Assembly (NCBI GenBank): GCA_900155495.1 | Contig: FTLJ01000901.1 | Span: 1 to 18,389 of the forward strand | Direction of reading: 5' to 3' | Source of the DNA: Porogramme epimiltina | Lineage: Eukaryota; Basidiomycota; Agaricomycetes; Polyporales; Polyporaceae | Length of the DNA: 18,389 nt | Part shown: positions 1 to 9,214 of the stretch, in pieces | Numbering within the stretch: the stretch's first letter is position 1 | Layout of the letters: every line of letters starts with the position of its first letter | The notes under the pieces: generated by a model | Seen by the model: only the letters and a program-made list of their open reading frames with translations | Told to the model about the DNA's origin: nothing | The model's database searches: none | Made by a program: the position numbers and the translations under genes

Positions 1-795
1 GGGGGGGGTAGTACGTGCGCTTCAAGGCACTGCGCGAGTGGTGCATCCGAGCCTCGTTTCAGCGCACCTGTCCGCGGGACAGCGCGGGCAATGAAGGGGG
101 TCAGCGCGTGAGCGGAAACGGGGGGCGCGGGGGTCGGGGACGCACGAGGAGGCTACCGGGCAGCTGTCGTGTACGTGCCGAGGCTGTCGATGATGTACGC
201 GTGGCGAGCGGGTGATGGGGGGACATGGTTCGCCACGGACGTTGTCATTGCACGCATATCTGGCGGGCGCGCGGCGCGCGAGGAAAGGAAGGTGTCAGCG
301 CAAGCGACACAGGACAGCGCGTGGCACACCAAAGGGAGCGCGGCGAGCGCAAAAGAGGACACCTAAGGCCCCGGAGAGTTGGGTGCAAACTAGAGAAGTG
401 CGAGGCTCACGTACGCCAGTCGCGTCCTCTCGAACGCCGCATCATCATAACCGTGTGTGCCGTCGGCGTGCCCATGACATCGTCCGCCGCGACGCGCCCA
501 TTACCCAAAGCCTGCGCGTGAGCATCTGCCCGCCTACGCCACACCGCCGTATACCGTAGCTCAAAACAAGGAGGAGCACTCACCAAAGGTCAAGGCGGTA
601 ATTCCTTCCTTCTAGGCCTTCTCGTCGTCGATGCGCGTCGGTCTGGGTGATGTACCCTGCACGCAACAAACGGCGAAGGGCCGTCAGACATCGTGTACTT
701 CACCAAAGCAACATCAGGCGCAGTGTACTCACCGGCGAGGGTGGGGGCGTACCGGTGGGCCTCGGCGTTCAATCGATGGCGTTCGGGACGACGGT
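1..795 (-). pseudogene. Decayed 5' fragment of a glycogen phosphorylase gene, copy 0 (cut by window start)
   Basis: Glycogen phosphorylase (GT35 family, releases glucose-1-phosphate from glycogen in the cytosol) is recognised from short peptides in family order on the - strand. A first coding piece ends in TLAG at 733 and joins YITQTD across a 76 nt intron (657-732, GTGAGT...GCAG); this matches the N-terminal TLTGY motif. The small exon at 584-656 also reads DDEKA-stop-KEGITALT in another frame. Next comes TTSVANHV and IIDSLGTYTTAA (about 150-265), the family's three-helix N-terminal segment. Then, across an intron with a CTGAC branch site, NEARMHHSRSALKRTYY (about 1-48), matching [20 protein letters not shown]. 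A TGA replaces the Trp before NE. Frames shift between pieces, so it is not functional. The rest lies outside the window. Confidence 0.75.
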
Positions 796-1599
796 ACAAG
801 CCATTTTGGCGTGTATTTGCGAGGAGCAGGGAGCAAATTCCGTTGGAGATACTAGGGTCGATAGACGCGGAGGACAGCTAGAAAGGGCACGCGCACGAGA
901 AGCAGGAGGCGGGGCGCGGCGGGGAAGCTATAATATAGCAGGAGAAGGGGGGGGGAAAGGGGAGGGCGTGCGCGGAAGTCAGTGTCGGACGTCCTGAGGC
1001 ATCTGAGGCTGCACGGGTAGCAGTCGGCGCGGGACCGTGCGAAAGCTTCAAAAGTGATGACACCGCCCACGAGCCCCGACTCCCGTTGACGGACTGCCAC
1101 TTGCCGCTGACTGCTGAAATGACGTTGAGAGCTGGGAGCTCCCTTCACATGCTGTTCGCCCCGGTCCACAAGAACCCTAGGTCCATCGACTGCATGGCGC
1201 GTCTGGCTCGGACAGGCGCGAATTCAGCGTCCACTTTTTGGTACCTTGGAGCGGCACCAGCCATCCACGACGCCCGTCCCGCCTGCTTCGCGCCTACTCC
1301 TCAGCCGTCTCGTTCGGCTGCCATGTCTGGCTTGGTGCCCTTCGCGTCCCCCTGCCCACTACACCTCTAGTGGATAGGATATCCATCTCCATCGACGCGT
1401 CGCCACCCCCGCCATTGCGCACAGTGCCCCCGATAAGTCGTCTTTCTCGTACATACCCGCATCGCACCCGCGTTCCTGCTCCCTCCCTGTTCCCCACCCC
1501 ATGTATATGCTCGTTAGTAGCCGAGTAATGCGATGCTCTATTGGTATATGCTCGCGTCAGCCTGCGCGTGACCTGTCGGTCAGAAATACTCGGCGTCCT
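796..1599. other. Head-to-head spacer between phosphorylase fragment 0 and F-box gene 1
   Basis: No credible gene is seen. The stretch is shared in degenerate form with 5481-6441, 10641-11478 and 15611-16378. Recognisable shared blocks are a GCGAAAGCT...GTGATG segment (1039-1060, also near 10869 and 15811) and a 24 bp block at 1251-1274 that is identical at 11105-11128. From about 1430 onward similarity to the other units rises, especially to 16200-16393. It would have held the promoters of two divergent genes; only the F-box side still has an intact gene. Confidence 0.5.
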
Positions 1600-2014
1600 A
1601 GTGAACCTAATATGCGCGTGGGACTGTTACTCTCCGGGGGCTGCCCGCCATCAAGGCGACCTCTCCCCTTTCGTTCTCTCCCAGGGTTTTCCCCCTTCCA
1701 CTATTTTTCGCGTCTTACCGCCAATGTCCTAGCTAGTAGGTGGGGCCTATATGCTCTTGAGAGTACTCGCATCCATTGACTAATGCGGAAGTTCTATAGT
1801 ACACACCAGTCGCGTCCTAGTCGGACCCATTCAAAAATTCAAGTCAAACGGCCGCGTCCACAACTGTACCATTCATCCCTCACCCACCCAGTATACAACA
1901 ATAGGTGATGTCCACCACATTCTACTTCGCACTCGACTGCAGTGCTCATCGACGCGACGTCTACAGACTCGAGAGGAGAGAGTACTAGTGCCCACAGCAC
2001 ATCCCTACTGAACG
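1600..2014 (+). promoter_or_regulatory. Conserved upstream region of F-box gene 1
   Basis: It begins with the 15-mer agtgaacctaatatg, which is identical in all four units and lies 394-415 bp before the start codon each time. A CCTATA box follows at 1746-1751, about 265 bp upstream of the ATG, and is kept in every unit. An ACTAGTGCCCA-type block sits about 30 bp before the ATG. The conservation is direct observation; promoter function is inferred. It shares a tract containing ttcaaaaattcaagtcaaac (about 1831-1850) with unit 4. Confidence 0.5.
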
Positions 2015-3437
2015 ATGGGCGACGTTGATCACTCAACCGAAGTGTGTTCATTCACCCAATATGAGACCGGATCATGTTTACCATACGTATCGGCCATCTC
2101 TCAGACCGTCCCTCAATGCCTCCCCAAGGAAGTCACCGACATCATCATTTCGTTCCTCCACCCTGACCTGAAGTGGTGGCCCCCTGACTACAAGCCACTA
2201 TGCAATTGCGCGCTTGTCTGCCGCGACTGGCTACCTGCCAGCCGTCATCATCTCCTCATGCATGTCTACCTTCGTTCCGATCGACAATACAGCCTATTCG
2301 TCTCCAACGTCGTTCGATCCCCGACTGTGTCCCGCTGGCTTCCATCTATCCGCCGAATCGCCCTGGGCTCCTCGAGCCCCAGGAAATCAACCGATGATTA
2401 TATGCACATCGCCTCAAGGGTCTTTATGCACCAACTCGGGGGTAGATTCCCCAACTTGGAAGAGCTCGAGCTTCACGATCAGAACTGGGACACCAGAGAG
2501 TGCTCCATCCCACCTCGCATGTTCGTCCTCCTCAACGCGTTCGCTTCCGTTTGGGCCCTTGTTCTCGACAATGTCCGGTTTCCGTCATCTGGCACAATGC
2601 GCTGTACCATCACCGCCTTACCCTTCTTAACCGACCTCAGGATACGGCATGTAACGTGGCCAGTTTCACGCGGCATTCGCCCACTTCGGGGTACGCGAAA
2701 CTCCCAGTTTCTCAAAAGAATCCATCTGTTTACACTTGTTCGCATGAACGGTCATTGCGAGGAAGAAATGCTCGAATGGCTCTCAGTTACCTCCCTAGGA
2801 ATCTCCCTTGTGGACCTCCAGATAGACTCCACCGCTCTTACAAATGGTTCTGAACTTTGGGAGTTTGCTGGCCCATCCGTCACTCGACTTGTCACGGACT
2901 TTGGGAAAGACAGAGAGGAGCTCCCGGGTGATAGTACGTTCCACCAGTTTCCAACCTTGAGCGGATCCGATTGACGATTTCTACGCAGAGTTCGTTGGTT
3001 CCCTCCGCCACTTCACCCGGCTTCAATCTCTACGCCTCTGGATGTATCTTGAGGGCGAAATATTCAGCCCTTGGGAGCTCATATCAACCTTCCTTTCAAT
3101 TGCATCACCACATTCGAACCTCAAGGCTCTGTCTATCTACCTACATTATGGGATCATCTCGTCGTCGACAGATATCGTCGATTTGGCGAATGAATGTGGG
3201 TTTGTGCTCAGAAACGCAGAGGCCCTCGAACCAATCCTCAACAATTCCTTGAAAGAGCTCCTTACGTTGGACCTGGAATTAAACCTCCATTGGCCGCCAG
3301 AATTCCATGACAAGTCCGAACAGATTCGTACCCAACTCTCTCAGTTGGCCGTCGAGGAAGCAATGCGGAAGAAGCTCCCCAAAATCTCCGAGAAGGGCAC
3401 CGTTACCGTGTCTAAAGTACAGCATTCGTTTCAGTAA
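2015..3437 (+). CDS. F-box-like protein, copy 1 (intact, three exons)
   Basis: Proposed exons are 2015-2041, 2105-2933 and 2989-3437, giving 434 residues. Introns are 2042-2104 (GTGTGT...CTCAG, 63 nt) and 2934-2988 (GTACGT...CGCAG, 55 nt). The same junctions recur in the other copies, which is why this model is preferred over two separate open frames. An F-box-like domain covers residues about 15-64 (LPKEV.D.IISFL, NCALVCRDWLPASRHHLL). A long C-terminal part carries leucine-rich-repeat-like strands (GGRFPNLEELELHD, LPFLTDLRI, HFTRLQSLRLWMYL, LLTLDLELNLHW). F-box proteins bind Skp1 and bring substrates to SCF ubiquitin ligases; the target here is unknown. Intron 1 is a multiple of three and open in this copy, so its retention would only insert 21 residues. 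Retaining intron 2 would stop translation at 2974. Confidence 0.88.
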
Positions 3438-4189
3438 GCTCTTTGTTCCATCAATTTGGCCTCAGGATATTTACACTGTACATAGACCTCCTTCCCCCCC
3501 TCCTCGGGAAGGGGTGAAAGGTTCGACCGTCCCCATTACAAGCATGACCGTACCATAGGTCGCACGCGAGAACACAGCAGTATCTTGCTTCGCTCCTACT
3601 GGATGGAAATAGGCTCCCGGTATGAAAATTCGAGGGGCGGGGGCTGGAGCATCGAGACGGTGTGGTGAGCAATGAGTTCGAGGGTAGTACGGGAGTATAT
3701 TTTTGGCGGTCGCCCGCAGAGACGGACGTGGAGACCACTTCGTCTGTTCCTATTCCGATCTTGGCTTCTTCGGACTCGATCGCTTCGACGAGCAACCCAA
3801 GATTTACTTTTGATATGTAGCTGGAGATGACACTGCGCCTGTGAATACAGCTATAAACTAATGTGACGCAAGTAGGAATCACGATATACACACACCTGGG
3901 GTGCAGAGTCGCGATCGCCTCCCTTCAAGTTGCCTTCAAGAAGACCGCCAGACACATCTCAGACAGTTGAGGTGCACGCGAATTTCTTCTGCTCTGTCAA
4001 TGGCCCTCAAAGATGGTTGCACGTGCTATCGTCAAAGCGAAATTTATGGTCCTTGATGCCGGCGGTGTGGTACTGCCGAGAATCCAAGTCCCCGGGACCG
4101 ATGTATGATTGGAGAAAACCGATACAGGGTGTTATTTACAGCGACTTTGATAGTGTACCTTGCCCAAGCTTCCTATGCCACCAATATCC
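3438..4189. other. 3' flank of F-box gene 1 and tail-to-tail spacer
   Basis: The first 50 bp after the stop are conserved with copy 2 (taagctc.ttgttccatcaat and a TATTTA.CTGT motif) and probably form the 3' UTR. A short CCTTCCC/GGGAAGG inverted repeat lies around 3488-3512. A tract with AACAAGCATGA/TACAAGCATGA and GAGAACAC is shared with copies 2 and 3. The block 4040-4140 is conserved with 9045-9135 and 13965-14055 and may be a further phosphorylase exon remnant on the - strand. No intact gene is seen. Confidence 0.5.
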
Positions 4190-5480
4190 CGCTTGGGAGC
4201 CTACCAGTTCTCGGTAATTCATTCACTGCTCTATACAATGACCAGCTACAGCGAGTCAACCGCGTCAGCACCCCCCTCTCTGCACATCCGAAGCTGCGGA
4301 CGCACCGTAGAAGTTCCGCAGATAAAATTTGCGCATTGTATTGCTCTCTTACAGCCCGAGGTTGTTCGTGTTATTCGTCACGTACCCAAGCATCATCACA
4401 CCGCGTGGTACGCAATCATGAATACCTCCTACCTGCCCTACCCCAGCGCCCGCCCACCCTCGACCCGCTCCGAGTGGCCGGAGAAATAGACCTGGTCCGC
4501 GACGTTAGCGTGGGGGGCTCACACGGGCTGTCGTGCTGGAGCCGCAGGTCCCGGGCATCGAGCTGGGAGCCTCTGGGGCGATGAGCTGCTGGAAGACGCC
4601 TGCGCGCGCGTCAGCGCCGGCGTCCCCTGCCACGCAAAATCTAAGCACGAAGCGGCGCACAGTCCTGGTAGCGCGGCTCGCAGCCCTACATGGGGACCTC
4701 GTGAGATGTGCACCCGTTGGGAGAGCACGTCGCGAGGGGGCCCATACCTTGAGGACAAGGCTGGGGAGCGCGTTGTCGACGGCGCGGCTTGCAGTGCTAA
4801 ACTTGAGCGGGAGGTAGTACGCGCGCTTCAGCATCTTGGACGAGTAGTGCAGTCGCGTCTCGTTCAAGTTAGCAGAGCGAGCGGGCGGGTCAGCTCGAAG
4901 GAAAACGTAGCGCGTAGGGGCGGGGGACGTACTAGTACGCGCCGAGGTTGTGGAGGTTGTCCTCCTGTCTATGGAGAGCGAGGGCGTCGTTCATCACGGA
5001 CTTGGTGGTCGCGGGCACACCTGGCTGGGGCGCGGGGAGCGAATGGAGGAAGGGAAGGAGAAGGAGTTAGCGCAGGCGACCCGACACAGGAGCAAATGGG
5101 AGCGAGGGGGGATACCAGCCCTCCAAGAGCCGGGTGCAGCGCGCGCAGACTCTGAACGCGGGGAGCTGGAAGAACACGACGCTCCCACAAATCCTCTCGA
5201 AAACGGTCGCCATGAGTGGGGTGCTCATGGAGTTGTCCGTCGTGATACGCTCCCCGAGGAAAGAGCCAGCGCGCGAGCGGTCACCCACCCACACCCCGCG
5301 ACACGGTGGAACTGAAAGAACACAAAACGCTCACCAGAGATTACGGCGGGAATGTCGTCTTTCTATCCTCGTCACCGATGCGCGCACGTCTCGGCAGTTC
5401 ATCCTACGCGCACCGTGCGGCAGAGACCCGGTAGACATCGCATATTTCCTCGAAGCGGGACACGGCGCGGGGCGCCGACA
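4190..5480 (-). pseudogene. Decayed 5' fragment of a glycogen phosphorylase gene, copy 1
   Basis: On the - strand, from 5' to 3': a small exon at 5335-5403 flanked by GTAG and GTGAGC; ATTKSVMND near 5010; NETRLHYSSKMLKRAYYL followed by AVDNALPSLVLK at about 4750-4865, matching [46 protein letters not shown] near 4590, matching GIFQQLIAPDGSQLEAPDPW; and AYHAVMMLGYVTNNTNNLGL near 4360-4420, matching AYDVMIPGY.TKNTNNLRLWESKP. After a further intron a decayed AGDYERAV exon is visible near 4225-4250. The GNGGLGRLAACFLDS segment seen in copy 3 is mostly deleted here. Frames change several times and stops occur, so no enzyme is made. The C-terminal two thirds, including the pyridoxal-phosphate site, are absent. 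Confidence 0.85.
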
Positions 5481-6441
5481 GAGGGGTTGCGGACGACAGC
5501 GCAAGGATTGATATTGGAAGCCATCTCGGCGCGTGTTCGCGGTGGTGGGAGGGCAGGGTCCCGTGCGGTGAGTGGAGTCCCAGACACTGAGGACACCGGG
5601 GAAGTGCAGAAGAGGGCCGGCGCACGAGAGGGATGTCGGAGGGCTCAGGGGACGTGCTGCAACCGAGACGATTTCTTGGGCGGTCGGCATGTGGCGCAGG
5701 CGTGTGAACACAATGACGACATAGCTTGCCACCTTGATGAGGTTGGAGCGCGTGGCGCTTCATCCGGCGCCTCTACCTGGCGTCCGTCTCTGTCTGGCTC
5801 GGTCACTTTCTTTTTCGTCAGGTTGGGACGCCAGCGCCAGCGGGAAGGTTGGGGACCTGTCGGTGACTACATGGCCATGGTGCGCTTCCCCACTGCTCAG
5901 CTGTCATCGGTGATGGACCACACCGCTGAGCGCTGAGCATCGAGACACTGGAGAGCGCCTCTCCTCGCGCACTGCGCGGCCCCTCGTGATGCTGAGCAGG
6001 CTCTAGTCTGGAACGCCGCACGCGAAGTACGCTGTCAAGAAGCTCTTCCTCCCACAAGAAGAGGGCCCTTCGACGAGAGCGCGCAAGGCTTCGAGGAGGG
6101 TGGCACGCCATATCCACCGCTCCATTCTTCGCCGTTGTTATACTATCTATCTCGACCTACGACCTCTTTCTCGCCTCTCTCCACTTGTCAGCTGCAGTCC
6201 CCACAGATGGTATGCCCATTTCTGTCGAAGCGTTGCCACCCCCACCACTACCTTCGTGACGCACCGATCTTGCTCGTACATTATGAGAGTCCCCGCCTCG
6301 CGCCCACGTTCGTGCTCCCTCCTTGTCCCACCCACACCCCATGTATATGTGCTCGTTCATATTCAAGCAATCCAATGCCCAATTAGCGTATGCTCGCGGC
6401 GGGCTGTGCATGATCTGGCGCTCAGAATCATTCGGCATCCT
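5481..6441. other. Head-to-head spacer between phosphorylase fragment 1 and F-box gene 2
   Basis: It is GC-rich and more divergent than the matching spacers. A long open frame on the + strand (5352-5936) has no recognisable domain and no counterpart in the other units, so it is not called as a gene. Similarity to the other units returns with CCGCTGAGCGCTGA near 5922, CGACGAGAGCGCGCAAG near 6071, and the stretch from about 6270 leading to the F-box promoter. Confidence 0.45.
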
Positions 6442-6854
6442 AGTGAACCTAATATGCCCGTGGGACTGCCACTCTCCGTCTGCCCACCTTGAAGGCGAAC
6501 TCCCCAGGGCCCCTTCCATTCTCCCCAGGCCCCTGCCTCTCCCCTTCTCTTTAGCCCCCTACCATTTACGCACGGTCTAGTAGGTGCCTCCTATATTGTC
6601 TAGAGAGCAGTTGCCTCGATTGGCTAATCCTTCTATGATAGACACTCGTCGCACCGTAATTATCCCCATTGCAGACTCCAAGTCAAACGTCCTCTGCAAC
6701 AGCCATCTCATTTGTCCCTCGCCCACCGAGTATGTAATATCCGTCGCATTTTAATATGCTAATATGCACTTGACCGGAGTGCCCACTGAATATACATGTT
6801 CAGACTCGATACTTGGAGAATACTAGTGCCCACAACGCATCCCGTTGCTGAACG
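6442..6854 (+). promoter_or_regulatory. Conserved upstream region of F-box gene 2
   Basis: It contains the invariant 15-mer at 6442-6456, a CCTATA box at 6590-6595 (265 bp before the ATG), a neighbouring ATTGGCTAAT sequence (inverted CCAAT-like) just downstream, and an ACTAGTGCCCA block about 30 bp before the start codon. Promoter function is inferred from conservation among four units. Confidence 0.5.
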
Positions 6855-8396
6855 ATGGACGAGGTCGATCACTTGGCACCCAAGGTGTGCCCGTGTTCAT
6901 CTCATGACGCCGAACCACCCTTATGATAATTGCGGAATCTCGTGCAGACGAGCCCACCACACCTCCATGAGGACATCATCGACATCATCATTTCGTTCCT
7001 CAAGTCCTACTTTGTGTTCTTTTCCAAAGCCATTAGCATAGATTACAAGCCGCTGCGAAATTGTGCCCTCGTCTGTCGCCAATGGCTCCCTGCCAGCCGT
7101 CGCCATCTCCTCAGGCATGTCTTCCTCCGTTCCGATCGACAATACAACCTATTCGTCTCCAACGTCGTTCGATCACCAATCATGGCCTCCTGGCTTCTAT
7201 GCACCCGTCGAATCACCCTACGTGGAATACGCAGTGGGATGGGGTCAACCAATAGTGGGTACAGCCATCTTTTCATTTATTTATTTGTTCTCACTGGTGT
7301 ATTTTATCCCGACTACAAGCTCGGGGCCGGCGGCAGGGCCAAGGCGGGCGGGGTCGGGACCCTGGGGATACAGACATCGCCTCAACGTTTTTCGTGCGCG
7401 AGCTCGGGGGTAGATTCCCCAACTTGGAAGTGCTCGACCTCTACTCTCTGAACTGGGGCGCAAGAGGGGGCACCATCCCACCTCGTATGTTCAGGTTTTT
7501 CAGCACGTTCGCCTCCGTTCGGTCCCTCTCCCTCGGGACTGTCCGGTTTCCGTCGTTTGGCACAATGCGCAGCACCATCACCGCCTTACCCCTATTAACT
7601 GCCCTCGTGATATTCGAAGTAATGTGGCCAATTTCACAGGGAACTCGACCACATCGGATTCGGACGCAAAAATCCGATGATCTGAAAAACATCCGTATGC
7701 TTTGCATTCAAGGGCTGGACTCTCCCTTGGAGGAAGAAATGTTTGAATGGCTCTTAGGGACCTCCTTAGGGACCTCCCTTGCTGAGCTCTGGATAGAATC
7801 AACTATGATTATAAAGGGGTATGAAATGTGGAAGTATGCTGGCCCATCCGTCACTCAACTTCAATTGAAGTTTCTGGAGGAGAGAAAGGAGCTCCGGGAT
7901 AATAGTATGTCACATCAGTATGCAATTCGGAGTCGATCGCACTAACTCAATCATCGATTTGTCCGTAGAGTTCGTTGGGTCCCTCCGTCACTTCACCCGG
8001 CTTCAGTCTCTATCCTTAGAGGTGTATTTTTACACCGACATGCTTGATCCCTGGGGATCCATAGCAGCCCTCATTTCGAACGCATTGCCACGCTCGAACC
8101 TCAAGAGCATATCTATCGAACTCCGTTGGAACATGCCGCGATCAAAAGAAATTGTCGACTTAGAGAATGAACGTGGGATTGTATTCAGGAACGCTGAGGC
8201 CCTGGAACCGATCCTCAAAGGCGTCCTTACGCTCGACTTGGAATTATGGCTGCAGTGGCAACCAGAATTCCACGACGAGTCTGATCGCATTCAAGTCAAA
8301 TTCTCTCAGTCTGCCATCAAGGAAGCGGTGCAGAAGCTCTCCAAGATGTCCAAGGACGCCAGCCTTTCCGTGTTTGTAGACCATTCCTTTTTGTAA
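6855..8396 (+). CDS. F-box-like protein, copy 2 (intact if an extra intron is spliced)
   Basis: Proposed exons are 6855-6884, 6948-7254, 7374-7904 and 7969-8396, giving 431 residues. Intron 1 (6885-6947, GTGTGC...GTGCAG) is 63 nt and contains tandem in-frame stops TGA TAA at 6924-6929, so it must be removed. The last intron (7905-7968, GTATGT...CGTAG) has a perfect CTAAC branch site. The middle intron (7255-7373) exists only in this copy; without it the frame breaks. The protein keeps the F-box (HLHEDIIDIIISFL, NCALVCRQWLPASRRHLLR), the SDRQYNLFVSNVVRSP segment, and the C-terminal leucine-rich region (RELGGRFPNLEVLDLY, HFTRLQSLSLEV). Its role is presumably SCF substrate recognition; the target is unknown. 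Confidence 0.82.
7255..7373 (+). other. Copy-specific insertion, probable new intron in F-box gene 2
   Basis: 119 nt are present here and absent at the matching point in copies 1, 3 and 4, between STN and IASTFFVRELGGRF. The segment starts GTGGGT and ends ATACAG. Removing it rejoins the flanks in frame (AAT A|AC ATC GCC TCA). The pentamer TACAG occurs at both edges (7260-7264 and 7369-7373), as a target duplication would leave. The first half is AT-rich (TTTATTTATTTG) and the second half very GC-rich (GGCCGGCGGCAGGGCC). Confidence 0.6.
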
Positions 8397-9214
8397 GCTC
8401 CTTGTTCCATCAATATGACCTCAGTCTATTTATGCTGTGCATAGCGATTCCCATCCTTCTCCTCTGGAAATAGCCGCCATCTTGGGACAGCCACCAGCAT
8501 GATCGTAGCACATATTGCACACGAGAACACCACACTAGTAGCTTGACCAGCTCCTGCCGGATGCAAATCGCCCCATGTCATGGAAACTCAAGGGTCGAGG
8601 GGTGGGGGACAGAGGATCAAATGGGACGGCGTGGTGAGCAATAACAGAGTATAGTTTTGGCAGTCGCTCGCAGAGAGGGATTTGACGGACGTGGGGGATG
8701 CGGCGTATTTTCTTGTTCATCGTAGTTGCTTTAGCCTCGATCGCTTCAATATGCAGTTTAAGTTATATGCACTTTGGATAACTTGTATGGACATGCCTGT
8801 GAACAGAGCTATCTACCAGCATGGCTGAAGGGGGCATCACAGTATGAAGTGCTTATCAAATGGTGAATTGCTAAGACAGCTTGTACTACATGCGTTGATT
8901 CCTTTGCTTTCAACAATACCGCCAGACACACCCGGGGCGGGGACGTTGCCCAGATCACAGAGCACGAAGCTTTTTTTCTACCTTCTCAACAGCCCCCATA
9001 GACGGCGTCACGTGCCATCGTCGTTTTAGGAGGAGTAAGCTTTATCATCCCTGACGCCGGGGGTGTGGCAAGTACTGCTCAGAATCCAAATCCCCCGGGA
9101 GACTGATGTATAATCGGAGAACAACAATACAGGTAGTAACCTGGACAGCGTATCCTCCCCAAACTTGCCGGACCACTAACTCCTGAGACTCCGCTGGTGA
9201 ACTAACTTGGCCTC
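8397..9214. other. 3' flank of F-box gene 2 and tail-to-tail spacer
   Basis: The conserved 3' UTR-like start matches copy 1 (GCTCCTTGTTCCATCAAT). It is followed by tracts shared with copies 1 and 3, for example GCATGATCGTAGCAC, GAGAACAC, and AGAATCCAAATCCCC near 9080. No intact gene is seen. The block 9045-9135 may be a remnant of a later phosphorylase exon. Confidence 0.45.

Noticed and set aside
2015..2974. Treating the 319-residue frame as the complete F-box gene
   Set aside because: Sister copies carry conserved GT...AG junctions at 2934-2988, and the frame after them continues the same protein to 3437.
3486..3512. Inverted repeat resembling a rho-independent terminator
   Set aside because: The DNA is eukaryotic and the stem is only about 7 bp, so no terminator is called.
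5352..5936. 194-residue open frame on the + strand
   Set aside because: It is Arg/Gly/Ser-rich, has no recognisable domain, has no counterpart in the sister units, and overlaps the small phosphorylase exon on the other strand.
7754..7777. Two adjacent copies of ttagggacctcc, apparently a fresh duplication
   Set aside because: The aligned region in copy 3 has the same length and differs by a few substitutions, so no insertion took place.
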